Below, piece by piece: positions 31,585 to 42,900 of a stretch of DNA of 64,000 nt. The stretch's first letter is position 1. Each line of letters begins with the position of its first letter. The notes below the pieces were generated by a model. It searched no databases. It was not told the origin of the DNA and saw nothing but the letters and a program-made list of their open reading frames with translations. The stretch covers positions 15,182,001 to 15,246,000 of the forward strand of contig NW_022881614.1 of assembly GCF_003369915.1 (NCBI RefSeq), read 5' to 3'. A program made the translations under genes and the position numbers. Source of the stretch: Drosophila miranda. Taxonomy: Eukaryota; Arthropoda; Insecta; Diptera; Drosophilidae.

Positions 31585-32610
31585 TTTGATCATCATGACG
31601 CCATCCGCTTCGATCCGCTGGGTTTCTTTGTACAGCTCTAGGGGCAAATCCATTCCCAGAACTGCCACAACACGGACTAGGAGTATGAATATTTGCATTA
31701 TTTTCAGTAGCGTCTATATTTTCAACTACTCACTTAGCAATTCGTCCTTTTCTTCGTACAGTTTACTGGCCATCTCTGTTGCCAAATCGGATGGATCGCG
31801 TCCAGCTATATCGTTTAGGTCGAGAATTTGTCGAGGCTCGCACGAATTGTCAGACGAGCCACTGGTCGATGAGGCGCCGCGCCGCGTTCAATGGCCGAGG
31901 CGACTCTTGACCGATCCTCGCTGTGAAAACTCTTCTTCTGTGGGGCGGCTAGATGGCCGACCTCGCTTGTGCGATGGATGTGACGCCGCCTCATCCTCGG
32001 ATGAATTGGATAGCCGACGTTTCAGTCGGTTTTCGCCGTTCAGCCTGTACCTTAACGAGAAGTCATAGTTCTCCACATTTCGATCGCGGCTACTGCGAGT
32101 AACATCACATCCACGCATATTCTCGCTGAGAGCATCTTCCTGAAGTGCGGCTGTCCATACATTGTACTTCTTGAAGCGGGTCCGATTTGGCAACATCTCT
32201 GTGTCTGTGGGGGCAACGCGCCTCATAACCGTGCGCTTGATTCGTTTCTTTCGCTTCTTGTGGCCGCTGTCGGGATCATCTGTACGAAGCTTCTTTATGC
32301 ATCCCTCCTCCGAGGACTCGCCCGATGACGAGTCACTGTTTGTCTGGGACTCATCATCATCAAGAGCAGCGGTTTGGGTTTGGTGGCAAGTAGTGTGGGG
32401 GCTTGCAACACTCTCGGCACTTGTACCCGGTGCGGGTGCGGGTGCGGGAGTGGGTGCAGGTCGCTGCAGCGGTGTATAAATTTCGTCGTCGTCGCTTTCT
32501 GATAGCTTAGGAGTGAACTGGACTAACTAGCATCGCCCCATGGCCGTGCAAACAGTTTTACTTACCTCGCCTTCCTCTAAATCAACGTCATTTAGCTGCA
32601 GCTCCATCAT
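31585..32610 (-). pseudogene. Phax: Phax partial second copy (exons 1-3)
   Basis: Exons correspond to 32566-32610, 31734-32505 and 31585-31676. The donor after exon 3 is a consensus GTAAGT (31579-31584), but exon 4, with the TPGGVF motif, is absent because the duplication stops inside intron 3. A TGA at 31888-31890 (replacing an Arg codon of copy 1) truncates exon 2. The intron 1 acceptor reads AAG in place of CAG. This copy cannot make a functional export adaptor. Confidence 0.88.
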
Positions 32611-32887
32611 TTTGCAGAAGGGGCAGAGAGAGAGAAAATTAATTTTTTGACGGTAGTTGCTGGCTGTGTTGGTTTACGTTGAAATGCACAGCTGTTGTAT
32701 CTACGAAAACTTAGGTCTTGTTCCCTCTCTAGGTCACACACCTTGCAATATGAATTTTTTTAATAGGGGTTGAGATGGGTTAAGGTGAAATTATTCAGTT
32801 CGTTTACGAACACCCCGAATACGTGCAACGAGAGTAAAAACTTGAACGTTTCGGTTTTTGCCAAAATCGCAATTTCTACGGCTCACC

Positions 32888-33355
32888 ATGGTGCGGCCCA
32901 ACCACAATCAACTGCCGGAGAATCTTCCGCAGTTACAGAACCTGATCAAGCGCGATCCGGAGTCGTACAGCGATGAGTTTCACATTCAGTACCAGCACTT
33001 TCTGAGTCTGCTGGAAATGTTCGCCTTGAACCCCAGCGAGGAAAACAAATCTTTGGATGACACTGTCATGTTTATAGCCCAAGTGGCTCAGTGCCATCCG
33101 GCTGCCTGTGAGCTGTTCCCGAAGCACCTAGCCGATCTGCTCAGGAATTATGCCACCGTCTTGGATCCAGCCATGAGAAATCGCTTTGTGAAGGCGCTGA
33201 TTCTACTGCGCAACAAGAACTTAGTCCCAGCACTAGACATATTGGAACTGTTTTTCCAGCTGTTGCGCTGCCCCGACAAGAATCTACGGACCTTTCTGCA
33301 GGCCCACATTGTGACGGACATCAAGAATATGAATGCCAAGCACAAGGATATGAAG
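32888..33355 (+). pseudogene. Mys45A: Mys45A exon 1, second copy
   Basis: The 156 codons of the first Mys45A exon repeat 17872-18339 with no amino-acid change that I can see. As in copy 1, they run straight into the LINE 5' end after AAGGATATGAAG. The rest of the gene is absent. The shared LINE junction shows that the duplication happened after the LINE entered Mys45A, or that the junction was copied with it. Confidence 0.92.
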
Positions 33356-33621
33356 TGGTAACGTTGTTCAACACTGGTATGGCGCGTACCTAAAATTGTT
33401 TGCGGAAGGAAAAAATTAACATATTTCAAGACGTTCGCTGGTAGTTTTAATCAAAAAGACATTTTCCGAAGCTTCTGGGGGTGCCTCACACGCCTACGAA
33501 GACGGCGCGAAGAAATTCCCAAAGCTTCATCAATTAAGTCGAAAAACCTGGAATTTACTGCATGGCGTTCCGGAATAACTCTTAAAACGGCTCTTGGAAC
33601 TCCGTCTGGACCCTGAGAAGC

Positions 33622-35167
33622 ATGGCAAGCATAGGAAAGACAAGGATGGCCACGGAGAAGGCGACGGGAGTTAAAATTCGCATGGAAACGCTGAAAAAAA
33701 GGGAAGGAGAAGCTAAATCCGCCATGCGGGTAGGAGTAAAGATGGCGGCAAAAACGGCTCCGCAGCTTTTGGCTTCTAAACTGCTGTGCAAGAAACCAAA
33801 CTTGTCGACGAACGTGTCGACAAACATGTCCACGAACACGACAACAAGCATGACATCAAACATTTCTACGACGAAAGAGAGAGAAGACTGACGCGGTTTG
33901 TGTGGCTTCCGTGAGTACGAAAAACGGAAGTAACCGCAAAATCATCGTTAACAAGTATTATGAGGGGCATAAAGGCCCATACATTGTTTGTATCGACAAA
34001 ATGAGTGCGAATAATGCCAGAATTGCTATAAACCAGTTTGATCTATCCGATCTGCTGCTGAAACAGGGCATTAGCGATATCGAGGAGGTTGCTAGAATGG
34101 GCTATGGCAGGTGCAAGATTGTGTGCGGGTCGGCGGAGTGTGCAAACGGGCTAGTGGAAAACAGTGTTTTCGCTGCTCAAGGGTACTCAACCCGAATCTT
34201 TAGGCACTTCGTCCAAAAAGCAGGGTTAATTTTTGGGATCCCCGGGCACTACTTGGAGGAACAGCTAGCGGAGCTTGTAACCTCGGATATCCCAATTGAG
34301 GAGATAGTTCGGATTACGCGAAGGGATAGAGCATCGGGGGAACGTGTACCTACTGGCAGGGTGAAACTCTGGTTCAGAGGAGAGCAGTTACCAACCAAAA
34401 TCAATTTTCTATATTCTAAAGTAGAAGTGAAACCTTTTGTTCAGCTTATTCAATGTTTCAGGTGTTTTAGGTTTGGCCATCTGGCGCAACATTGCAAGAG
34501 TGGAGCGAAATGTTTCAAATGCGGACAAGATCACAGCAAAGATATTATCTGTGCTAACTGCAAGGGGGAACATGCTGCCACCCACCCGCAGTGTGAGGCC
34601 AGGAAAAAAGCGTACGCCATTCAAAAGTGTATGACACTGGAAAACCTAACTAGAGCTGAGGTCAAGGCTAGATATCCGATCCTTTTTGATAGAACTTCCC
34701 CCAACCTAAGGGATCAAGGGGAATTTCCTAGACCCAGTTGGCAATCTAACCGCTCCCCTGAATTCTTAAATAACAGCTTAGAGTCCGCCAGGGAAATTCA
34801 TTCTGTCACCTCTTTCGCGGAAGTGACCAAATCCAATAGGGTTGCCGCCCGGAACGCAGAGCCGGCCAAGGCAGCAGCCAAAATGGCAGAGTGGAAGAAC
34901 TCAATAAACTCAGACTACGTCCAAATGAGCGAGAAATTTGTGAGATCTTCATCCGTGGCATCTTCTCTGGCCCAGGATAAGCTAAACGCACTAGGAGCCA
35001 AACTCACAGCGTTCCTGATTGATCCAAACAACATCATTAAAGGGGATTCTTTAGCGAATAAATTTATTAAGGAAATTAGAGAATTTGTCAATGCTTCCAA
35101 CGCAGAACTAGATAGCCGTCAGATTGCCCAAGGGATGGCAGTTGGTTCTCAAAACATCCAACAATGA
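33622..35167 (+). pseudogene. LINE copy 2 ORF1, frameshifted
   Basis: This is almost the same protein as the intact 515-codon ORF1 of copy 3. A loss of one GA dinucleotide in a gagaga run near 33,880 shifts the frame after STTKERED; the second part (33902-35167) is open. It carries the three zinc-knuckle-like motifs at about 34,455-34,590 and the C-terminal helical part. The stop overlaps the ORF2 start (ATGA at 35164-35167). Confidence 0.85.
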
Positions 35168-35779
35168 AGATTCTTCAGCTAAATATTCAAAGTCTGACAC
35201 ACAACAACAACAAACAGCTCCTCTCAATGTTCCTAGACAAGAACGCAATAGATATTGCCATCCTCTCAGAGATTTGGGTGTTGAACAACGCGGACTGCAG
35301 CATTTTAGACTATAACTTTTTCTGCAGGCCCAGAGAGGACGGCTACGGCGGGGTTGGCATCTACGTCAGGAAAAACATTCAATTCAGCATTTTAAAAATA
35401 GAGAACGACTTGGAAATTTTAGGAATAAAAACATTAAACCTCAAGAGCAATTTCAATATTTTTAGCATATATGCACCGCCATCAACAACAGTTTCACAGT
35501 TTAAATCGGGCACAAAAAAGTTTTTCGAATTCGCGGCTTCGCTTGACATACCCTCAATAGTGGGCGGGGACTTCAACGCTAGGTCTTCTATCTGGGGAAG
35601 TCCGATCTGTGATCGCAAGGGTCGCAGCATTGAGAATTCCACCCGGGAGGCCGGATTTATCTGCCTAAACGACGGTTCGCCAACCTTCTCCAGGAGCCCA
35701 TCTCAATTCTCCGTTCTTGACCTTTCTTTTTCGAACTACAGAAATGGAACTATTAACTGGCAAGTCCTCAAAACAAAAA
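35164..35779 (+). pseudogene. LINE copy 2 ORF2, endonuclease part only
   Basis: The frame starts MKILQLNIQSLTHN and keeps the AP-endonuclease motifs (ILSEIWVLN, GGDFNARSSIWG). It is uninterrupted to 35779, where DINE-1 sequence adds unrelated codons up to a stop at 35872. RT and RNase H are missing. Confidence 0.85.
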
Positions 35780-36870
35780 CGAGGGGGAACGTTGTGAGTT
35801 GCTGCGGACACCGCAACTCTACAGTTATACCCGATACTAAGTCAGTATGGCTCTCCTCCGGCAGACGCCGCTAATATTAAACGACACGACAAAGAGTGCG
35901 TGCGAGAGAGACAGAAAATCAGTCTGAGCGTGACGTCGGGCGCTGCGTAGCCACTGCAAATTGATTTGTTCCTATTGGCTATAAAAATGATCTGATCTGA
36001 TCCAGATTCAGCAATCTGATAGATATGGTCATTATCTATGATTCTGCGTTTTTAGTTTTCTCGAATGTGCAATATTGTGGATGCAACAGATTTTCGTCCT
36101 TTGTGTGGGCGGAAGGGGGTGGGGTGAAATTTTGAGAAACACGTTTCATAGTAAGATCTAACAGGAGTGCGGATATCAAATTTGGTTACTCTAGCCTTAA
36201 TAGTCTCTGAGATTTTTGAATATCCCCAGATTTTCGTCCTTTGCGGGGGCGGAAGGGGGGGTGGCGAAATTTTGAAACAAACTCGTCTCGGTCCGATATA
36301 TTAGGAGTGTGGATACCAAATTTGGTTGCTCTAGCTTTTGTAGTCTCTGAGATCTAGGCGCTAATGTTTTACTCTAAGCAAAGCCGCCTATGCTACGTGT
36401 GTGTTAGAGAGAGACAGGGCGAGAAAAAATGAAATTGTTTTCTTGATTCTGGCTATAATAATAATACGATCCAATTCAGATTCCGCAGTCTTAAAGATAT
36501 GGTCATTCTCTACAATTCTACGTTTTTGGTTTTCTTATATCTTTAAAATTGTGGATGCCACAGATTTTCGTCCTTTGTGGGGGCGGAAGTGGGCGGGGCG
36601 AAGTTTTGAAATATTTTTGTAGCAGTGACATATCACAGAAGTCTGGATATAAAACATCGTTGCTCTAGCTCTTATAGTCTTTGAGCACTAGGCGCTGAAG
36701 GGGACGGACAGACGGACAGACAGACATGGCTCAATCGACTCGGCTATTGATGCTGATCAAGAATATATATACTTTATGGGGTCGGAAACGATTCCTTCTG
36801 GACGTTACACACATCCACTTTTACCACAAATCTAATATACCCCAATACTCATTTTGAGTATCGGGTATAA
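35780..36870 (-). mobile_element. DINE-1/INE-1-type (Helitron-like) element, copy in the duplication
   Basis: This 1.09-kb element reads on the minus strand from TTATACCCGATACTC (36870 inward) to a hairpin near 35796-35819 (GAGTTGC...GCAACTC) and ends at CCCCCTCG. The TATACCCG terminus, the tract tggggtcggaaacgattcc and the ggacagacggacag block are typical of the DINE-1/INE-1 family, called ISY in D. miranda. It has no protein. The LINE flank on the left is aaaaa. On the right lies unique intergenic DNA, not LINE. Two identical GAGAGAGACAG motifs occur at 35904-35914 and 36407-36417. Confidence 0.8.
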
Positions 36871-37263
36871 AAATCGTGTATAAAAGAGCTGAATTGAAGA
36901 ACCATCATCATTTCATTCTTATAATTAATACTTTGGGAACTTTGAAGTCATGTTTCGAGGGCTAAAACGGATACGATACGTGTGATATGTGTTCGTGTCG
37001 GTCTACTAGGATGATACACTGGGGCCTTTGAGCATTGGATTGATATTCTGGTCTTAGCTAATTGATGATCCAATTGGGCTTGATTCTTGCGATGATATAG
37101 ATATACATATACATAGGCGTATAAAATACAATAATTCATTGGAAATCCATCCAGGAATGAGGAAATCTTTATGACACAACAGGCCATCAGACACATGCAG
37201 GTAGGACGATTGTGTACGATTGCTGTGCGTGGGCGTGATTATGGGCGGTGCATTGTGATGGTG
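36871..37263. other. Intergenic DNA and probable Vang 3' UTR
   Basis: No gene is seen. The right part (about 37,040-37,263) is likely the 3' UTR of Vang, which is transcribed leftward. No clear poly-A signal was assigned. Confidence 0.45.
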
Positions 37264-39105
37264 TCATACGGAGGTCTCCGAGTTGAGCTTGAGGACAAAC
37301 TTGTTGCTCTTTGGATCGACCACTTCCTCGGCCAGGTTGAAATCCGGCAGCTTGTGCACGGTGACCATGAGGGAGACATCGTTTTGTATCAACTGGAACG
37401 TGCACTCGTTGCCAATGGGCCGGGAGACGATCTCATCGCAGATCAGGGACCACGACTGAACCCAAGGACGCTCCTTCTCGCTCTGCATCACCGGCGACTC
37501 GGTCAGATATGGTTCCAGGAAGGCTCGGGGCGACAGATCATGCTTCAGACAGTGGGCCAAATGCTTGAGTATGCTCTCAAATGTGTGCCGTGGCTGTTGT
37601 CGGGTCACTCGTAAATACTTCTGCAAAGCTCGGGCCATTGATGGAAAGACTGCTGACGCAGCCTCCTGTGGATCCAGCGGCAGGGCTGGGGCGGGCTCGT
37701 TGTGTATGCGCTTGATGTGGGTGAAGGCCTCCTCGGCAGCGGTGATGAGGCGAGCGCGACGCTTCTCGACCCGTCGCTCGTACTCGTGCTCCTCGTAGAA
37801 ACGTTCGTTGTGCGAGGAGTCGCGCCGCCTGGCATTGGCGGCTAAAACGGCTCGACTCTGACTCTGCTGCTGCGAGTTGCTGACACCATCCACCTCGTAG
37901 TACTTGAAGCTGTTCGATATTTTGTTGCGTTGCGACTTGGAGATCGAAATGGGAATGCGCTCCAGATACGGATTGAAGATGGGAAAGTCGACGTAGTAGT
38001 GCTGGAGCATCCAGACGGCAGCCCTCTGTATGCTTAGCTGACCGAGCATATAAGAGCGCGACACTCCGTCGGGAGAACGTATGATCTTGACATAGTAGCT
38101 GGGCTGCTGGTGACGCAGCTCCAGCAAGACCACGGCCACGTAGTGGATGAACAGCAGCGTGTCCACAAAGTTTGTGGCGTAGGCCACCAGCGACTTGTAG
38201 TCGACAGCATCGCCGCCGGTTTCCACCACAATCTTGGCTCCATTCGTGACCTGCACGATGTAAAAGAACCAATAGGCGAATGTGCAGATAGTAACCAGGA
38301 GGAGGACAATTGCCCGATATAGAAAAAAGCGCGGCATTGTGGCTGAAGTGCGCCGCATGAATACCGCCCACAGGCCGATGGCCAGGAGCAGCAAGCGAGC
38401 AGCCAGCGACACAAGCTGGCCCTTGCATTGCTCACTGCAGGCCAGGAGGTGCGCCTGGGTGCGCACCGTCTGTGTGAGCTCCGGACGATCAAAGGCCGAC
38501 GGGAAGAATCCAACGTGCGGCATCACCACCATGGCCACCGGCGAGAAGAAGGCCCCACAGCCAAGAAGAAAGTAGAAGCTGGACTCTACATAGCGGCGGC
38601 AGGCGAAGCCGAATCCTTTGTCGCTCTCACGATGCCACATATTGTTAATGTCCTCCATGGATATACTCTGCTCGGAGGTGTTGCCAGTGACGGCCGTGGT
38701 ATTCTCTCCCCAGTTCTCATCCTGGGGTAGAATCTGCACTTCTATAACCTCCTGGCCGTCACGACTCTCGTCACCTACGAATCGAACGAATCAAACGAAT
38801 CAACTTAAATGGATCTCATTTCAAATATCACTCTTCTTACCGGTCATGTTAACACTGGTCTGATAGGGTGCCATATCGCCACGTTGGAAACCCTTGCCCG
38901 ACTTGGACGAATGCGTGCTGCGATGGGAATGACGGGAACGATCTCGCTCCCTGTGGTAGCCGTTGTTCACACTTCCGCCTCCTCCTCCTCCTCCGCCGCC
39001 ACCACCGCCTCCACTACCAGCACCGCTATTACTACTATTGTTGTTGTGATTTCGCGACCGTCTTGAGCGTCCACTATGTTCCGACTTGACGGATTCGTTT
39101 TCCAT
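37264..39105 (-). CDS. Vang: Van Gogh/strabismus, planar cell polarity membrane protein
   Basis: Vang is a four-pass plasma-membrane protein that recruits Prickle on the proximal side of cells to set planar polarity. Exon 1 is 38841-39105 and exon 2 is 37264-38774, giving 591 codons. The N-terminus is charged, with a poly-Gly run (about residues 34-44). Four hydrophobic segments lie roughly at residues 155-178, 205-225, 232-258 and 280-305. A long cytosolic C-terminus with a basic helical section (YERRVEKRRARL) ends in ETSV, the PDZ-binding motif of this family. Splice sites are consensus (GTAAGA, cgtag). I see no frameshift or stop, so it is probably functional, unlike its neighbours. Confidence 0.95.
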
Positions 39106-39741
39106 TGCAATTGGAACGCGTGCGTGGGCAATGCAGTCCAGTCGCTGCGCTCTCGCTTTGTTCCTTAATTATCTCAACCTGACCGTGCAGCTATTTTAGT
39201 GTCTAACTGTAATTACGGCCGACGGCAGCAGGTTTTTCATATGTACATATGTAGGTATGCAGGGCGGAGTCGGGTCGGTGGCAGACGCCGTTCGATGTGT
39301 ACGCATTAGAGACGTTTTGAAGCGTTTTAATGGAGTCCTTCTAACTAATAACGCAACACATTATCACCACTGTTCGTGTGCACAATAGTTTCATTCACAT
39401 TTTCACTATTTCACGCACATTTTCGCTTTTTATTTTCTTTTGGTCCCGAATTTGCTTCACCCCCGACGCAGTGTGGCCGCAAACAAGCTGCGGAAGCCAC
39501 TGGTCACACTGGCCAAAACCATTTATTTTGCAGCCCTGGTATACCTGTAGGTAGAGAGTACAGCGGCCATACAAATGTTTGTATCTTGCAAGCCAATTAA
39601 ATCCACAATATTGTCTATTTGTACTGAATATTTTTAAGTTTTTATTGGAAAACAATAAAATAAAATATTCGAATGCATTATAATACCAGGTGATCATTCC
39701 CACCAAACTCCAATGGGCAATTTTCCGTCCACCTTCCAACA
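39106..39741. other. Upstream region of Vang, up to the tRNA gene
   Basis: No gene is seen in this stretch. The part next to 39105 should contain the Vang 5' UTR and promoter. The part near 39,640-39,741 flanks the tRNA gene. No TATA box or clear initiator was identified. Confidence 0.4.
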
Positions 39742-39836
39742 CCTTCGATAGCTCAGTTGGTAGAGCGGTGGACTGTAGTAGAAAGTTTCGTACCGAAGAT
39801 ATCCATAGGTCGCTGGTTCAAATCCGGCTCGAAGGA
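39742..39836 (+). tRNA. tRNA:Tyr-GTA: tRNA-Tyr (anticodon GTA) with intron
   Basis: The sequence folds as a tRNA: acceptor stem ccttcga/tcgaagg, A-box tagctcagttgg, anticodon GTA at 39775-39777, and T-arm gctggttcaaatccggc holding the B-box. A 22-nt intron (39779-39800) sits one base after the anticodon, the standard place, and nuclear tRNA-Tyr genes usually carry an intron. The anticodon stem pairs once the intron is removed. The discriminator is A39836. A T-run near 39868 could stop RNA polymerase III. It lies between Vang and CG8777 on the plus strand and looks functional. Confidence 0.96.
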
Positions 39837-39958
39837 TTTTTGAATATGATGTGCGCATGTTGTATTCTTTTTTTTTTTGTATTTAAAAGTAAGTAAAGTT
39901 AATGCACATTTCATATGAATATTATTCTTGACATCAAAAATTGGGGGAAATAAACACA

Positions 39959-42900
39959 TTAATGGGCAGAAACGGTGGCTAGCAACTGTCTGGCTTGCTG
40001 ATTAGTTGGATTCAGTCTTATGGCGCGCTGGGTAAGCTTCGAGGAACAGGCCTTGTCGACATGAATTACAGCCCGACTGGCATAGACTGCAAATAAATTG
40101 ATGCATTTGTCAGTAGAGATTGGAAAGGAAAACCCATTGTGTATTACCCATTTCGCAGGCTGCTGTGACCAAGCGTTAGAGCTCCCAATGCCACATTCGA
40201 GGTAGCCAGTCGGTAAGACTGATCTCCGGCGAAATAATCAAGAGGAAACTTGAGCAACACCTTGCGAAATCCCGCAGAGCGGGGAAACATGCGAACGCGC
40301 TTCTGAAAATAACGGAGAGCATCTAGGGGACCCTCCTGAAAAGGTACATGGGTTTAGATTTATCCACGTAAAAACTGCTTGGTTTTGCATACACACATTT
40401 ATCAGGAAATAATTAGCGGTTAGGTAGGATATATCGACGCAGTACTTCTCGCTAAAATCGTACGCCCTGAGCTCCGACATTACGGTCCGGTTTAGTTCGT
40501 TATCGCGATGCAGAATGGCCAAAGCACAGGAAGAGTACAGGGCCTGGATGGGCGCATTCTTCGTCAGGACACTGGGAAAAACAATATGATTGTTAGGAAG
40601 ACGCAAAGAAACATATATAACCGATACAGACCACTGATAGAGAAGAGTTTTGGTGTCCGCTTCGCCTTGGAAGGCATAAATCATCGAGGCCATGGCCACT
40701 AATATGGTAGCCGCCTTGTCATCATTTTGTCCCGCCACGTGGTTTAATACGGAATTGTATATCGAATACGATTCCTGCAGCTGACCGGATCGGTAATATG
40801 CCAGGGCCAAGCCAACGATGGGTTTGAACGTGGCATGGGACACTGTATTCAAAGCGTTGACTGCCTGATGGGGCTGGTCCAGCTTTAGGTACAAGTATCC
40901 CAGGTTCGTATACAGTGTGTCTCGTTCGGCTCCAGGCTCGCACAACTGGCTGGCGCGCGTAAAAGCCTTGATGGCCTGGTGGTAAAGCTCTTTGCGGGCG
41001 AACAAGAATCCCTGGAACGTGAGTGACGCTATACTGGCCTCCGACTCTTCATTTTGGACATACCTGTGTACAAAAATGGGAATAGATTTCGTAGGATAAT
41101 AACAATGAAATTAATGATGCAGCGTACCAGTTAATGGCATCCAATGCGTAGACATCCGCATACATGTGCCCAATCGCATGTCTGTTGTGGGGCTTGGCAA
41201 TGGCGGAACAGATCGAAGGCTTCTTCTTGGTCGCCAATAAGTTCCGCTACCATTGCCCGTCCTATCCAGTCATTGGCATATATCGGACTCGATTGCTGGG
41301 CGCGCTTGAAGGCCTCATTGGCCAGTCGAATGTCATTCGCTTTGATATACAACACGCCTAGGTTTGTCCATGTCGTGAAGGATTTGCGATCCAGATTCAG
41401 CGCCTGGATGAAGCAGTGTTGCGCCAGAGGCAAGTTCTCGTGCTCCGCATGCATATTGATGATGCCGAGGAGGTTCCAGTTCTGCCAGCGATTGCTACGC
41501 TCCTTGATCGCCCTCTTGCATACCTTGGCAGCCGTTTCCAGGTGGCTTGTTGCTTCTTCGGGAATGTAAATAGCACTGCAGTAGCTGGCCAGGGCCAACT
41601 CGTACCACAGATATGTGTTCTGCTTCAATTTCAAGGCGCATAGATAGAAGCGCTGGGCCAGTTGCAGCAGATCTTTACGTGATAGATAAGCAACCGCTTC
41701 ATCGCGCTTGGCCAAGCTGCCAGCCACGTCCAAATTGGACAGGGAGCCCGGCAGCTGGGCCGTCTGAAAAAATACACTAGCCGTGAGGCGCCACAGCCAA
41801 ACCATACCCTGCGCCTCTGCCTGGGTGAATGCACTAGAAGAGACATATACAAATAAGCCTGCGTTAATGATTGGAAGCTTCCTAACCATTCCAGAAGTCC
41901 GACAGCCGATTGTATATGCTGTTTGGCACGGCCGTAAAGATTTTGGGACTTCAGATTATTGGCTATACCGATGTGCGCCTCTGCGGCGCCTCTCAAGCCA
42001 GGCAAGTAGTTTGGATTCAGCTTGAGCAGCGCATCGAAATCTTCAATCGCCTCGGAGTACATGCGAATCGTCTTGGAGGCAAAATATTATGAATAGAACA
42101 TAACATAACCTGAAATTGTTGCCATATTCTTACCGTCTTGATCACGGCTATCTGGAGGAGAGCATAGCCGTTGACTGGGGACAGCTCGAGGATTTTCTGA
42201 AAGACACGAATAGCCGAGTTATAAGAGCCTCGAGCCGCATAAGCATCGCCAGGTGATTCCCAATAGAAAATGCACCGAAAGTCGTGCTTGATGGCAATCC
42301 GAAAGCATTGGATGGCCTAAAAGGAAGCCTTAAAAATAATTAAACTCTGATCTGTGGTCTGTGCTGTTCATTTACGTACATTATCCCATTTCCTCACTTG
42401 CAGAAAGTGCAGGCCCAGCTTGTATTGCAAGCGGATCGAGTCATCATTACTCAAGTACCGAAGGGTGTTCATCAAGAGAGTCTCATTTAGATCTTCCTCG
42501 CCCAGCTGCTGGTAAATAAAGCTCAAGGCATCCACAGCCTCCTCCGCCAGGGCATTGAGGCTGATGCACTTCTCATAGCATTTGCGGGCGCGGGCCATAT
42601 CGCCAGTGGCCAGTGGATACAAGCGACCCAAGTAGTCAAGCACTCGGCAACATGCGGTCGCATCCGAGCGGCCTTTAGCATGCAGCTCAGGGCCTCTGCA
42701 TAGTTTTTCTGCAACATCTGAAGCTTGCCACATAGAAGCAGCGCCTCAAAAGACTCGTCTTTGGCGATAGCCCGAATGGCTTCAGCTGGTGATCTGATTA
42801 ATAAAACGGATAATTATGTGTACATTTTTCCATAAAGATTCCCACTTTGCTTACAAGAGAAATTCCACCTTGGAAAGTGCATCCAATGGAAGATCTTTGA

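Larger units (their letters stand above)
33356..35779 (+). mobile_element. I/LOA-type LINE, copy 2 (5' half)
   Basis: It is colinear with the 5' half of the other two copies: 5' UTR, ORF1 and the endonuclease part of ORF2. It is broken at 35779/35780 by a DINE-1, at exactly the base where copy 3 is split. No LINE sequence follows the DINE-1, so the 3' half is missing. Confidence 0.9.
31534..36870 (+). repeat. Segmental duplication: part of Phax, Mys45A exon 1, LINE 5' half, DINE-1
   Basis: From gtaatgcaatc at 31534 the sequence follows 16519-20415 at near identity: Phax intron 3 onward, the divergent promoter, Mys45A exon 1, the LINE junction and the LINE to its internal position. It then switches into a DINE-1 element that ends at 36870. 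Introns of Phax are kept, so this is a DNA-level copy, not a retrocopy. Compared with copy 1 it lacks the 350-bp ORF1 deletion and keeps the Phax donor, so it split off before those changes or came from another allele. It sits between Pgm2a and Vang. Confidence 0.92.

Noticed and set aside
31534-33355. Second Phax/Mys45A copy as a processed retrocopy made by a LINE
   Set aside because: Phax introns and the non-transcribed promoter region are retained, so it is a DNA-level duplication.
37577-38428. Long antisense frame across Vang
   Set aside because: It is a shadow of the real Vang coding strand, with no independent start context or homology.
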